Under the pieces are notes generated by a model. The model searched no databases. It had not been told where the DNA came from and saw only the letters and a program-made list of their open reading frames with translations. From assembly GCA_015499985.1 (NCBI GenBank), contig JAAAUF010000073.1:5248-69247 (forward strand): 64,000 nt of DNA, in the 5' to 3' direction. This DNA is from Haplosporangium gracile (lineage: Eukaryota; Mortierellomycota; Mortierellomycetes; Mortierellales; Mortierellaceae). Position 1 is the stretch's first letter. Each line of letters opens with the position of its first letter. Positions 12,607-26,357 of this stretch are shown one piece after another. The position numbers and the translations under genes are program-made.

Positions 12607-15600
12607 AAGTAATCCAGAAAGAACATTTCTCCATACGTGTTTGTTTTGAAAGGGTGTGATTATGAGAGATGGAGAGTTGGTCTTACAAGAAAAGGACGCG
12701 ACGACATGTTCAGCAGAAAAAAAAACAGTTTGTCAAGTGGAGAAATGACGAGAACAAACAGAAACCGAAAGGTGTGAGTCCAGGCTCTTGCTGACAAGAG
12801 AAGTCGCTGAGGGAGGAAGAAGAGGAATGGAAGAACAACAAACAGTGGAAAAAGAAAAGTTGTCCACTTTACTAAACAACCCCTTCGCTCTCTGTCTCTG
12901 TCAGCCAGGCGCCTTCTGTTCACAAAAGCTTTGACCTCCCTTCATTATTTTTTACACGCATAAAGAAGCTCCTTGCATACTGACCCCTCCGTGCTCCTTG
13001 AAGTGACAGTTCAATTGACAAAAGGACAAAGAACAAATATCATAAAAACTAAACAACAAACATAGCCCATCGGAGCATTGCAATAATAATAAACTTTCCT
13101 TCCCCAACGAATACATGCACACATTCGACATTTCTGCCGACATGAGATGAATTGCCCTAAAGTGGGATGGGATGGATGGGATGCGATAAGTGGAGAACGG
13201 TTGTGTGTGTGGGGATGGATGGTTACCCATGGCCGTTTCGTATACGTTTGTTTTGGTGCTGTTTTGGTTTCTTTGAGAGGGGTGAGCATTCATCGACTTA
13301 TGCTCTTGTTTTTTATCTCCGAGAAAGGAAAAGGCGCGTTCCGCGTGTGGAGGATCAATAAGCACACAATTAACGGAAGGAAATAATAACAATGGAATGG
13401 CTGAATGAACCTCCAAACAAGTGTCAACAACTACGCTAGCCCCAACTCTTCTCCGGCTCGTCCATCCATGCACTCAATTCAACTCCGTCCTCTCCGCCTA
13501 TCTCTTCATTTCATACATTTCTTCTTCCTCTCTATTCCAACCTTGAATTAGCACACCTTTCTGTGTTGGCCACAAACCCAAGGGCTCGTGTTATTTTTGC
13601 ATACCTTATTTTTATTCAAATACCATGCACATCTCGAACCGACCATTGTGGAGATTGCGAAGGCCCGACCGAGTCCGAAATGGATGGAGTGGGGTGGAGA
13701 ATGAAAATATTTCCTTGTGTTCCCTTGTTCCTTCTGTCCATAATAAGATGCTGTTTGTTTGTTTGCCTGTTCGTAGAGCTGACGACTTTGTTTCTGAAAA
13801 GTGGGTATATGATAGCCTCGAGTAACAAAACCAGCAAGAGTACTAGACAAGGACTATTTGCATGTGCGTGTTCACTCTCTTTTTACCCAGCTCTTTTATT
13901 TTTCAAATGTAAGTCAGGCTGCCATGGTGCCCTCCCTTCTTCTACCATGCACCATGTGCCATTCGGGGGTGTGAAGCGATGAGCGCCCAATCTCACACAT
14001 GCACCCATTTCTTTCCCTCCTCCACATGATGCATGGTGTCGGCTCAACATTCGCATCCAAGACAATTTTATACCTTTCTTGTGCGCCTCCCTTCTGTCAC
14101 GCTCATCATCACCTCTCCACAATAATGATAAACGCCCACACATTTAAGACAGACAAAGCTGCTGCATGCATCCATAGTCGGTTAGCCTCAAAAGAAAAAA
14201 GAGGAAAAGAATCGCGGTCGTTGTATGGTTTTTTCGCTGTTGTTCTGCAGAGCGCCTAGCTAAAGTTCCGTTTCTGAAAATATTGTAGCGTTTGTTTTTA
14301 TGCCCCATTGCGCTCAACGCGAATTATAAAAAAAATTAATTCAATCGATGGACGAAAGTTGCTAATAACGCAAGCGCAAAACGTGTAACAACATTCGGAG
14401 TAGCGTGCGAGCACGTTCATCAAAATGTTAAAAATGGATTGTGGATAGATAGTATAACCCAATCCAATCAACCCTTGTTCATCTAGCAGCCTCAAACTAA
14501 CGGTCGAGATGGAGGAAGGAGATATTGACACGCTCCAGAGAATTGAGCGAAGTTGTTGAGGAAGGGGAGAGCACAAGGAAGACGAGGAGCGAAATGGAAA
14601 ACGACAGAGAGAGGATTGAGAATCTGTGCTTTTTTTCTCTGTGTCAATGCCAGAAATCAGTGTGTTGATTTGTGTTCAGGTGTGGTGTTGTGTTCTTTTT
14701 TTTTTACGATGTTCATGATACACAACTTTAGTCCACATTCCTTGGCAAAGTTGTCAGCCATTTTCTCGTGAAAGAAATAACAGAGCTGAAGAGGGTACAT
14801 ATCGATATCGATACATACGTACATCTCCATCTTGCTCCCCTCCCTCCCCCCCCCTTTTTTTTTGTCGTTCAAGGTTCTAACATGGATATGTCTGTCACTT
14901 GAGTCGTTGCCAAGCGCTGGAGTTCTTTGCCTTCCATCGGAGAAGACTAAATTTCAACACCGTTAATGGATACTCATTCCTCCAACAGGAAGATATCGAC
15001 AAAAGCCTCGTCTTCTTTGAACGTCCACTCTCGCCATCGACAATGGATAAGATTTTACAACCATAGTAGGTACAACAGCAAAGCAAACATTCAAATAGTA
15101 TCCACAACCAGATAGTAAAAAGAAAGGAAGGCTAAGAGTAGGGATACCTCTATACGGATACATTCTCGTTCTTTTTTGCTTCATTAGACATTCATGTGCT
15201 AAGGGATAGTTTATGGTGGATGAGGGAACAGGGAACAGAAGAAAACCAGAAGAGTACTCGAGCCATGGCGCAATTTCAGAGAGCACTTTTCGAAAGTTCA
15301 ATTGAACATAATCAAAAATGAACTTGACAGAAAACAAGAAGAAAAGAAGGGTGGATGAGTGCATGGCTGACAAGGTCAAAATAAAGGGAGAGCTCACAAA
15401 ACAACAAGCGTCCTTTTTTAGTTTCTTTTGGTGTCCAATAACCAGCTTGACACCATTTAGAAAAAGAACACGCCAATAAATAACTGCATTAACAACAGAG
15501 GAAAGGTGGTTGAAAGAAGAGATGCCATACCCCTACAGAAATACGTAGGGTTGTTTACTGAACCATGGTCTGCAAAAACGAAATTAGGCCCATTGTCCAT

Positions 15601-17701
15601 TTTTACCTCGATGTGCAACACAAACGGCCTTATTTTTCTTTTTGTTTGCTCTTGTCTTGTTTGTTGGACCAATCTATTGCTGCTTGTCGTTGTCGTTGTT
15701 TTCTTTGTTGTCAATTGTTTGTTATTAATTTCACTTTCACTTCTATGGTGCTTTACAGGAGCTCAAGTTTATCCTTCCTTTTATCGCACTGCGCGAATTT
15801 GACAACAATAAGAGCAGTGGCCAACTTCGAACTCACCAACAAAAGGAGAGTGAAAGAGAAAAAGTGTGATTGTCGTTCTTCGAATTGACAGAAAAGAGGA
15901 GGAAGAGGAGAGGTCTAGATTTTTTAAGTTTCCTTTCCCATGATGCTCCTCCACCAACGGACTGTAGGGCTAGTGCAGGCGAGCGAACAGGAAGCGGCGC
16001 TGTGGTCACACAAGTATGCCGTTTTGTTATCTCTCACACCTTCCATTTCTTCTGGTTCTTTTTTTCGGATATTCAAAAACAAAGGGCAACGAGCCAATGA
16101 TAAGACTCCTTTGCCACTTCTTCAGCCAACCGAAAGGTCGTAATAAAATGAAGGCTCTCTCACGGAAAAGAGACATGGCTGAAGGGCTTGAGTGTGCTTG
16201 TGTCTTCCAATGAAAACGGGACGTGACGCGAGGATAGGGCACAACAAAGAAGGTCTTTGGTTCTTGTTGGGCGGTTTTACTATCCAGACACATAACTGTC
16301 AAGAATGCTCACAAGAGGGCAATGGGCAATGGGCAATGTCCGTCCTCTTACCTGTCAGCAGCTTCTTCTTCCTCCTTCTCCTCTTTTGCTTGTTGTTAAT
16401 GTGTTTTTTTATTTGAGCTGCCTCGCTCGCTCATTTGCTCATTTCGTTCCGTTCGTTTTTCATCACTCGATCAACCATTGCTCGCTTTACGTTTTTGATT
16501 CCATGCGCGACGGCTTACAAAGAACTGGATGGACGGAGGAATGAAGAAAAAAACGCGATCGAATAAATTAATTTGGAAATGGCAGGGCACGACAGGACAG
16601 GACAGGGGACCATGAGCCAAAGGATTATGAAATGGGCGAACCAGGTGATAGAGTCGCGCCCCCTCTGTCCATCTGTTGGACCAGGAATCCCTTCCGTGTC
16701 GGCACAGTCAGCCAATCGACCCCTTCATTTGTTTTATTTTCGAAGCTAGAGGAGAGGGAAGAAATATTGAAATTGTTTTTGCTTCTTTACTTCTTTCATC
16801 CGGACCGAAAATCTTACTAGTGCTTGGAAAGCGTGTCCACACTTTTCTGCCGTTTTATTCGATCTCATTTTGCTGTTCACTCTATTTTGCATCTGCCAGT
16901 CGTCTTATGATATAAGTTACATTTGCCTTAGGAGAGAGCACAAGCGTCCTTTGAGCATAGACAATGGTTAGGTCAGTCGAAAAAAAAAGGATAGACAGCG
17001 CAAGAGAGGCGACAGGGTTGAGAGTGAAAGGGTAGAAGTGGCGTGTACATTCTGCGTGACATTATAGTTGTCTTTTCTGTGCATGCAAAACGAAAAAGCC
17101 GAGCGCTTTGAAAGAAACAACGTAAACATAAAGAACAGCTTCGGAAGGCTTTCAGCTAGCTTAGAGTCGATGGTGTAACGAATAACGAATACACAACAAT
17201 CTGGCAATGTTGACCATGGGTCTACATGTTCTCCCTTGTGAACTGTACTAGTATACAAGAGGGCGAATGTGAGTGTGTCTATGTGGGTTATTCTTCGATT
17301 GATGTACATTCCAAAGGTATCCCTTTCACATACTTCGTTGACATAATGCTGAAATGAGTCTTGAATCTTTTTCTTCCACTCGACAGCATGTTTGCTCGTG
17401 TTTGTGCAGGGTTGGGTTGTTTTGCTCTTTAGTTGAACAGTACAGAGGCTTGTGTCTTCTCTTTGTGTCCAGGTGGTCTTTCGAAAGAAAGAAGAACGAA
17501 CACTCATTCCGAGAAAAGATTACAGGAAGCTCGCATTAAAGAAGTGCTAGCACCAACTCTAGTCAAGGGAAATAAGATTTGTGGCAACGATGGGGCGAAA
17601 ATGAAGTTGGTGAGAAAAATGCGCCTATTCTAATTTGCTACTAGCGCGTTTGGATATGTGTTAGTCTCGACCTCGACCGCTCTCCTGGTTTACTTCCTAT
17701 C

Positions 17702-17755
17702 TTTTCTCTGTGTATCTTTTTCTCTGTGTATCTTTTTCTCTGTGTATCTTTTCTA
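17702..17755 (+). repeat. Three-copy minisatellite
   Basis: Three successive copies of a roughly 18-base unit containing CTCTGTGTATCTTTT. Confidence 0.85.
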
Positions 17756-20150
17756 CCGCAATTGAAGGATAAGCATTGGCGCAGCGTGTGGCATAGCTGG
17801 TTTATATTAGGCTAGAGGGAGGGAAAGGGGGCGAAGAAGCACTAATGCATGTCATTATCGCAAACTGGGCATGACGCGGCTTGTGAATAAAGGAAGAATG
17901 ATTCATGGTTCATGGGCGACGATTCTTTCCGAGACAGTCCTGTGGAATAAAAGAACAAAGGATTGCGGTGCCGATGGATGGTACGGTCTGGGTTCTGAGC
18001 AACAGCGTGTGAGAATAATAATGAAAATGAAATGAAAAGTATGTGACCCGAAGGAAGTAAATTATTATGACCCATGGGCATGGAGGTTAAAACAAGCATT
18101 TCAACTAAAGAATTTAATTTTTTTTGTTGGGACCTGATTTCTGAGCCATTGCGCCCATATTCTTCCTTCTCTTCATTTCTTTCATATCTCTCATTTCTCA
18201 CAGTTCCGGATGAGAAAAGGGATGGATGTAGGTTTCTCTGTCATATGGAAGCCGAACATTAAGACGAACAACATCAATATTGAGCAATCAGATAGATAGC
18301 GTTTTTTTTCTCGTTTTTTGAATGAACCGTGTGCTGGCTGGCTGGCATGGACTTTATCGTTGTTGTTGTCATAGTCAGCTCTTTTTTTTTTTTTTTTTTT
18401 TTTCTTTCATCTCCACAATGGAACGTCCAATTGACCAGTGTAGCCGATGAACTTTTTTTTAAATCTTCCAACCTCTCAAATCTGTCGGATGACAAAAACA
18501 CCCCTATTGTCTGTAAAGGCGCGGAGGATGAAAAAGATGACCCCAACACTCACTCCCTCCTCCACTTTTTTCTTTTTTTTTTATTTCTCAACCTTGACGT
18601 GTGGTCGATCAGCCGAAACTATTTTTTTTTTTTTACAATCAAATAGAACCGTTGGATCTCTCTCTCTCCCCCTTTTTTTTTGTGATTTATTCTGCTCGCT
18701 AACCGTCGTAACGGTTGGATAGCAATGAAGAAGACGAAAGTCTCGATCGTCAAGTTAATTCGCCAAGAGAATCAACATCAGCAACCACCAGTAACAACAA
18801 CAACGACAAAGCCTGATAACGTCCGTCCGTTCTGTGTCTGCACTTGAAAACAGCAACGTTAATTGAACTAGTCCGCCAATTTTCTTGCTGACAAGTTAAT
18901 ATTAAAAACAGGAGCAGGGACAAGGCCCAGAATCACAGGCTCCCCTCCCATTCCTCGTCCTCCATTTTGAATCTTTGCGTGGCAGCGCAGGGACAGCGCA
19001 GGGACAGCGCCGTGGCAGGGTAAGGGTAAGAGTGGAGGATGGAGAAAGAGAAAGGGCTTGACATATGTCTGCACCCTCTCATCTTCATGCCCCCTTACAC
19101 ATAAGAGCTTTTTTTTTTTGTTGTTGTTTATTTGTTTGGGAGAGTTGCAAATATTTTTCTATGCACGGCAACAGAAAAATATTGTGATCGTGATGGATAG
19201 TAGCGGAAATGAAAAGGAGAGGCCAAAAAGGGAGAGGCAGACAGAGACAGAATAACAGATGAAAGGGAGGGAGGAGTGCGACATAAGTTGAAAGAGGGAG
19301 AGAGAGTCTTTCACTTGCATGGCAAAGTATTGTCAGCCCGTGAACGCATAAAGTGTATTGTCAGTAGGTACAATACAATAAGATGACAATACGCATAGTC
19401 GTCCTAGAGTGCGGACTAGTAAGGACCTACAAACGTAGCCAGAAAGTATATACTTTTTTGACAGGAGGTAACAGAGGGAGATCTATTTTAGATTAGAAAG
19501 AGGGGCTTGCGAGTGGTATCTTGCGAGTTGCCGATTGTGGATTTGTCGGTTTGTCGCAAAAAAAATAAAAATAAAGGTAAAACCCGCAATAGGTACCCTC
19601 CTGGCTGCCTCCTTCCAACCACTCACCGGCTCTCTAATTGCCGAGCACGCAAGCAACGTGCAGTGTAAGTAAGCGCCCCTGTTTTTATACCTCATATTCC
19701 TCCTACTGCTCATCCCTGCTGGTCCCCCTGATTCAACCACTCCTTTTGGTCTCAGACAGTCAGCGGATTGATAGTACCTTTTTCATTTCTGATGCAAAAG
19801 ACCAACGGTGATAGGCAGTAGTCATCTAGTCATCTGCTTCACATTCATCAATCATCTACTCGCTCTTACACACAAACTGTGTACCTTTTGTCAACGTAAA
19901 CGCTTTCTTTTCGCCTTTTTGTAGATTCTTTTATGAACGGGTCTAGTTGACGTTGTTACAATGGCCTCCTCCCTCCTTCCGTTATCCTTCAAGCGGAGAT
20001 GGTTCAATTGATTAAAACGAAGGAGCTACAAACACACCCCTGACAACCAACCTTGTTCATCAGAGAGGAGAGATGACTAGACAGGCCAATTGGTACTTGC
20101 TCTAGTATTCATAATAATAAAATGGAGGGAAAAATGGGTGTGTAGTCAAA

Positions 20151-22735
20151 ACAGATAGGAGTCTTGACGGACAGGCAGAGAGAGAGAGAAAGAGAGAGAG
20201 AGGGAGATTAGACAGTGTTAAACGAGAAATGAAATGAAATAAGAAAAAAAAAGAGCGGGTTCGAGTTCAATGTCCTCACAAAGTGTACACCACAATTCAT
20301 TTCATTTGGCAAGGAGAGAGGGTGGGGTTTATCACGACAGACAAAAACAGACAGACAGACAGCAGACAGACAGACAGACAGACAGACGAGCTGGCCCATC
20401 CACAGACATCCAAGTGGCTCTCTTCATTGTTGTTTACTTCATAGACACCCGTCCATTGACGATGTTGTTTACTGCTCTTTGAGTATCTCGAAGTGACTTG
20501 GAATGAAAGGGAGAAGAGGGAGAAAAGAAAGAGAAAAAGGAAGAGAAGCTTGCTCTCATTTATTTTACTGTCTGTTTTGTCTGAAGCTATTTTATGCCCT
20601 CCTCTATGTGTATGCCGTTGTCGATAAGAGTCGCGATTGAATACCATTTATCCTGCTAATTGAGCGACAACAACAATGATAAACAACACACAGACAGAGA
20701 GATCCTACCCATTCCCCACCTATCCATCCGAGTAGCTACTGTACTTTATTTTATTTTACCTTACTTTATTCATTCATTTCGCTTGTTTTCTTTACACGAC
20801 CCTGAAGCCACTGGCGAATGAAGAAGGTTAGTGACCCTGACCACCCATCCGCTCATCTCCTTCCCTCTCTTTCCCGCACTCTTTCTCTAATGTCATTTAA
20901 AAACCAACGACCGCCCACCCCTCCAACTGCTCCTTTTTTTCCCTTTTTTTTTTTTTTTTTTCTTCTCCACTCCTCTTTCCCCCATCGTTCCGCCCTTGTT
21001 AATAGCCCTCCACTTTCTCTTTGCTTTTTTTTGTCCTTTCCTTTGCTCTCTCTTTTGCCTCACAGATCCACCTCCCTCTTTTCATATTTCTGAAATCGGT
21101 TCTCCTTTCCTCTCTCTATCTCGATACCCGTTCTCGAAACACATATACATTTTCACGTAACCCTCTCCACATACCTCACACACACTCTGACACAACAATC
21201 CCTGACAATCCTTGTCACTCTTCCTCTCAAACCTAACGACAAACTAACAGACAACAAATACCGTTGGACAATTACTCCTCCCTTGGTTGTAAGTCTCACA
21301 TTCAGTACTTCCCTTGTTCAGCACTCGCACACTCAGCTCTTTGCACCCTGTTTCTTCAGCCCTATCTTTCTCCTCCACTACGCTCTCCACACTCATCACC
21401 CACACACCATACATCTTGCACATACCCAACTCACATGTACTTGTCTACAATTTGCTCCCTTCCGCTGCTGCTTCCGTTGCTTCCTTCTTTCTTTTCTGAC
21501 TGCATCTCCAAATATACACCATTGGTATACATATCCTTTTTTCTTTTGTTCCGCCACCTGCAGCCCTTTCGCTCTTTCGCTCTCTCCAACCCTATAACAC
21601 AAATGGAGGTTTCCTTCTTTCTTCCAACAGCAGCAGCAGTAACGGACAACAAGCCGACATTACAATACTCAACATTGCACACACACTTCACACCATCCTC
21701 TCTCTCTCTTCCCTCTCTCAAACTCAAATCGGATTGACGACACAGGGTTCCCTAAAAAAAAAAATCCTTATCGTACATACATCTCTCTCGTGTGCTTTTT
21801 TGTTTGTTGAGAGGCTGGATTGTGTTGGCGTCCTTTTTAATGTTCGCCGTTCTTCCTTCCACTCTTCATATCAACAGCCTAAGTACCCACACTTTCACAC
21901 ACAAGTGAGAGAGTCGTGCTCTTTTTTTTTTTTTTTTTTTGCTAGTTCCTATTCGCTCGCTACTGTTGCTACTGTGCCACAAAACAATTGGTACCCGTTC
22001 ATTTTTTTTTCTTGTCGTTGGATTTTCACGCCAGCCCGATTGTTTAGATATACACCTGATAATGAGAGAGTGAGAAAGAGGAAAGCTTGAAGATAACCGA
22101 TGTAACCACTTCATGCATTTTTCATGGATTACTTTCTTTGTTCTAACCGTGGGTAAAAAAATATATGAATAAAGACAAGATAGGGAAGGAGAGGTAATGC
22201 CCATGGTATCGGGAACACAGAAGGAAGTGGGTCATGGAAGGGAACAATAGAAGGATGTGGAAATCTCATGAGAACGAGAAAGAGGCTGAAGGGAAACCAG
22301 GGCAGAACCTTAACAGCCCTGCGACATGCCCTTTTCATTACCCTCTTTTTTTTTATTGTATGAGGTCGTCTGACGATAAATAATAGGAGGACGAGATAAG
22401 AGTCCCTAGTCGTCCGTGGGAGAATTACACAAAGAGCTATTCAAGCTGACAGCTTGTCCGTTTGAGCAGCTAATTTGTAATTTGTCTCTGCTGTCTTTTT
22501 CATTTTTTTCTTTTTTTTTGTCTTTTTTGTGCCATTAGCGAGTGAAGTGGACAAAGGTAATTTTGGTCGCGTGTGAGTGAAATGTACCTTTTGTTAACGT
22601 ACTTCTCTTTTTCCTCTCCCTCGTCCCTTTAGCCCCGACAGATCTCAAACCCCACGTTACTCGTCCGTCGTCCTTTTTTTTATTTATCCCCACGAAAAGG
22701 AACACATTTCTTTACACATAGATCATACAACAAAA
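20151..22735. other. Intergenic and leader region of the pseudokinase gene
   Basis: Contains a GAGA patch (20178-20206), a CAGA repeat, and a strongly C/T-rich stretch at about 20840-21730, all before the plus-strand gene at 22736. A GACAAAG/GTAATT donor near 22555 and a TTTAG acceptor near 22633 could mark a 5' UTR intron; this is only a possibility. No protein gene is seen. Confidence 0.5.
20339..20389 (+). repeat. (ACAG)n microsatellite
   Basis: Imperfect run of GACA/CAGA units, about twelve copies with one interruption. Confidence 0.9.
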
Positions 22736-25430
22736 ATGACTGTACCAGTAACACCCATCGACCAGAGCATCCTACAGATCCTCCAGCAGTCAGCGCCCCT
22801 GGTCCCTTTTGAAGAGCTCACCCATCTCATCTTTGACGCCCATATCCCCGGCCGGTTCGGCACCATCCACACAGGACGCTGGAAGGAGCACGATGTCGAA
22901 ATTCGAGAACCCTTTGGTGACCTTGCAACGATCGAGCGCGAGGTCCGTCTTCTCTATAAGCTCGGCAGCTCATGCCCGCAGATCGTCCATCTCTACGGAT
23001 ACACCATCAACCCCCACAGCTCCATCGCCTACCTCGTCGTTCAGCACAACGAACACGGCTCGCTGCACTCATATCTCGCCAACTTCCACGCCCACTTGAC
23101 CTGGCCTGATCGGTATAACCTCGCCATGGATATTGCGCTTGGTCTCCGCTATATTCACTACAAGGGATACCGTCACCGTCATCTCCATTCGGCCAGCATC
23201 CTGATTGACACTAACGGATCGGCAGTTCTGTCTGACTTTGGATCAACACGCGATTCTGAAGTCCTTTCCTCACGGGAACATCCTCCCCGCATGGGATACA
23301 TTGCCCCCGAACGCCTCACCAAGAACGGCACCCGCTACTCGATCGAATGTGATATCTACTCGCTGGGCATGGTCTTTTGGGAGATCTCTAGCGGACGCCC
23401 ACCATTCGACCATCTCATTGCATCTTGTAGTCTGGAAGACGGGACCATGATGAGCTTGGCCCAGAACATTGTCTCGGGTCGTCGAGAGCGCCACGTCGAG
23501 GGCACTGACCCGATCTTTGAGGACCTTTATACCCGCTGTTGGCACTCTGATCCTTTGGAGCGTCCTTCGATTGATTGGATTATTCAGACGCTTGGTGTAC
23601 TTCTGAAGCAACCCTCTGGTTCTCTTAGCCGTCTCATTGAAAACTTGAGTCTCGGTAAGTCTTTTTGCTCCTTGTTAAAAAAACACCTGTATCATTGATG
23701 CATAAGGTGCTCTTTTCTCGTGCTTTATCGACGAGACATTTGGAAAAAGGATAATGAGGGAAGGAGAGGAGAGAAAGGCGGGGTTTTTTGTCACTAATGT
23801 TTTCCGCCCACGGTATTAACTCTGTCTCTATGACGCCCAATCTTCCCGCTTTTGTCTTGTCTCCAACCTATCATTAGAAGAGCAACCTAAAAAGCCCGCC
23901 TATTCCGCCAAGGCCTCCTCCCGCGATTCGCAAGGGTCCACAGCTTCCCGGTCAGTCAAGTCTTCTAGGTCGCATTCTATCGATAATGAGCGAGACCTCT
24001 CCAGCCCCATGCTCCGATCGCGCGAGTTGATCATGTCCTCTCGGGAGTCGGAGTATGTTCCTTCGCACCCTCACCAGCAACAGCATCAGCAGCACCAGCA
24101 GCACTCTTATCACCAGCACTCTCACCAGCACCAGCAACAGCAACATCAGCATCAGCACCAGCACCAGCAGTATTCTCAGCATCCTCATCATCAGCCAGTC
24201 ATGCACTCTGCTCCCATCGCCCCACCTCCAGTGCCTCCCATGTCCAGCCGGAGAAAGGCCTCGACCGTCTCTTCAATGGCCCCCTCTCTGCGGTCAATGT
24301 CGATCAGCAGCGGCAGTTCGTCTGGATCCTCTAGTGGCGGAAACGGACCCATGATTCCTGCTCGGGACTCGAGACGCGTTTCGACTTTATCCTCTGTCAG
24401 TTCGATCGAGATTCCAAAGTACGATGTCCTGCCCAACAAACAGCGCAACCATCCCCAGACTATCTGGGAAGCGGTCCAGGACGGCAATGTGGATTTCACA
24501 GAATGGTGTATTCTCAACGGTGCTAGCCCCAACGGATTGATCTCGTTGCCCATGTACTCGATGCTTGCCGAGGTTGCGCCCATCCATGTCGCGTGCTTTT
24601 ATCAGCCCATTAATCTGATGGCGATCCTTAAGTGTCTCCAACAACACGGCGCCGTGATGCAGATGGTTACTACCATGACCCACCAGTCGGCTCTTCACAT
24701 TGTCCTCGAGCACGCGACCAACTACAAGATCGCATTGGAAGTCTGCAGCTTCTTGATCCTGGAATGCCATCTCAGCGTGAACGATCAGGACAACCGTGGC
24801 GTGACACCTTTCCACAAGTTTCTCAAGAACCCCCACCTCAGTGGTCGTCAATCCGTCGCCGGGTCAGAGCTGTTTGTCCTCCTCCGCGAACGTGGCGAGG
24901 CCAACTTGAACTTGGAATCCTTCCACGAGGGCAACTCTCTCGGCATGGCTGCACGGTACCTCCGCGTCGATCTGGTCAAGCTCTTCCTGCTCACCGACCT
25001 CTCCTGCTCCGACCCTCGCAGTTTGGGATATGCTCTGGGACAGGTCGAGGCACCCCTGAGCGAGAACAGGCCCTCAAAATCAGCACAGGATCTGTGCCGT
25101 TCGATCCTGATGGAATGGACGGGCGAACGTGGCGAGTCCAAGCGGATCACAATGGCGGAGCGGCTATTGGAACATCGCGGAATCTCATTGTCTGCCCCCG
25201 GATCGCCTATGCTGGATTCTTCAGCACAACCACCCAAGGCGCGTAAACAAAGCATTGGCCTGTTGGGGATCGGCAAATCTAAGAAGGCGTCCAAAGAGGA
25301 ACTTGTCCCTGCTGTGCCTTCCTTGCCGACAGCCGTAGCAAATGAGGTCGATGTTGCGAGAAAGATCTTGCAGAGCACTGTTGCCAAGCAGCAGAAACTC
25401 AAGACCTTTATGGCCCAGTCTGGGTTCTAG
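22736..25430 (+). CDS. Pseudokinase with ankyrin-type C-terminal half
   Basis: Two exons, 22736-23654 and 23878-25430, join in phase 1 to 823 residues. Residues 30-290 have the protein kinase fold: glycine loop GRFGTIHTG (39-47), alpha-C glutamate near 69, DFG at 167-169, APE at 190-192, and a late CW...RPS block typical of tyrosine-kinase-like kinases. Key catalytic positions are changed: the beta-3 Lys is Arg57 (VEIR), HRD is HRH (147-149), and the catalytic-loop Asn is Ser154. I therefore call a pseudokinase. The second exon codes a Ser-rich linker, a His/Gln tract (24073-24190), another Ser-rich segment, then ankyrin-like helical repeats (about residues 545-720, e.g. APIHVACFY, SALHIVLEHA, GVTPFHKFL), and a basic C-terminus. 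The domain layout suggests a signalling scaffold; partners are unknown. Confidence 0.88.
24073..24190 (+). repeat. CAG/CAT codon repeat coding a His/Gln tract
   Basis: Nearly uninterrupted CAN codons inside the pseudokinase-ankyrin gene give a His/Gln tract of about 40 residues. It lies between the kinase-like and ankyrin parts, as a flexible linker would. Confidence 0.9.
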
Positions 25431-26330
25431 GGTCTTTTTCCTGCTGGGGGTTTTTTTTTCTGTAAATAGTTTTTCATTTTTTTGGACACATCCTTCCTTT
25501 CACAAAGTTCACATACATATACAGACGTACCCATACACACACTCTCATAAACAGCATCTTCTTACACGAATACCATTCAAAAGCAAACACGGCCATTACT
25601 TTGTAAGCACTACCGTATTGATATTTGTTTGATATTAGAGATGAATCCATTTCTTGGATTGATACAATCAAATCAATCAAATATATATGTATATGCTTAT
25701 TTGTCTCGGTCTACTCACTGATATTTTGATGTCACGATTGATGGAGCAAAGACGCGAGACATGAGACGCGAAAAGATCAACTCCTTTTGCTGACCGGGGT
25801 TTTAATATATTTCTCTATGGATCAACGAAGGCAAAAAAAAAAAAAAAAAAAATGAGTGAGCAATGGAGCGAACAGCACCCATACACTCACGCTGTTATTT
25901 CTTTCTTTGTTATCGATGCCTGCGATCAAGGGTTCGTTTTGTCGTTTTTTTTGTTGGGACTCCTATTTTTTTCTGAAGGACACGACAGACAAAAACGAGG
26001 AGGGGTAGGGGGGAAGTGCACCGTGGTGAAAGGTTCCTCTTCCTTTCTTAACCCTGTTGACATTTTTTCTTTGACCACATTCTTTGTGCATCCATTGTTA
26101 TGTTTACCCATTGCATGCAGACAAGTCGTTGTTGTTGTGTTGTACTTCTCTCTCTCTCCTCTTCCCTCTCTCCCTATTTTCCTATCACATTTCATGTCAA
26201 AAAAATAAGGTGGAAGGAAAAAAAAAATAAGGGTCAGGAACAAGGGGTGAAAAAAAGGACAGGGTTGTGGTTTTTGGATCCATTCTTGCGATATGTTTTG
26301 TTGACACCATCCATAGAGAAGGGGAGGGGG

Positions 26331-26357
26331 TTGCATGCATGCATGCATGCATTGCAT
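26331..26357 (+). repeat. (GCAT)n microsatellite
   Basis: About five to six copies of the self-complementary unit TGCA/GCAT. Confidence 0.9.

Larger units (their letters stand above)
12525..20150. other. Gene-poor intergenic DNA
   Basis: No frame has coding character: no recognisable domain, no paired splice sites with open phase, and stop-rich sequence in all frames. Content is homopolymer runs (18378-18403 T-run and others), a short tandem repeat at about 17702-17755, and low-complexity A/G or C/T patches. No RNA gene was recognised. Unannotated noncoding transcripts cannot be excluded. Confidence 0.55.

Noticed and set aside
12952..13473. Open frame of 173 codons on the minus strand
   Set aside because: No domain, uneven composition, no leader or splice signals like those of the real genes.
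20255..20275. GGTTCGAGTTC, like a tRNA B box
   Set aside because: No matching A box or cloverleaf upstream.
20339..20389. Possible CRISPR-like array
   Set aside because: Plain tetranucleotide microsatellite without spacers, in a eukaryotic genome.
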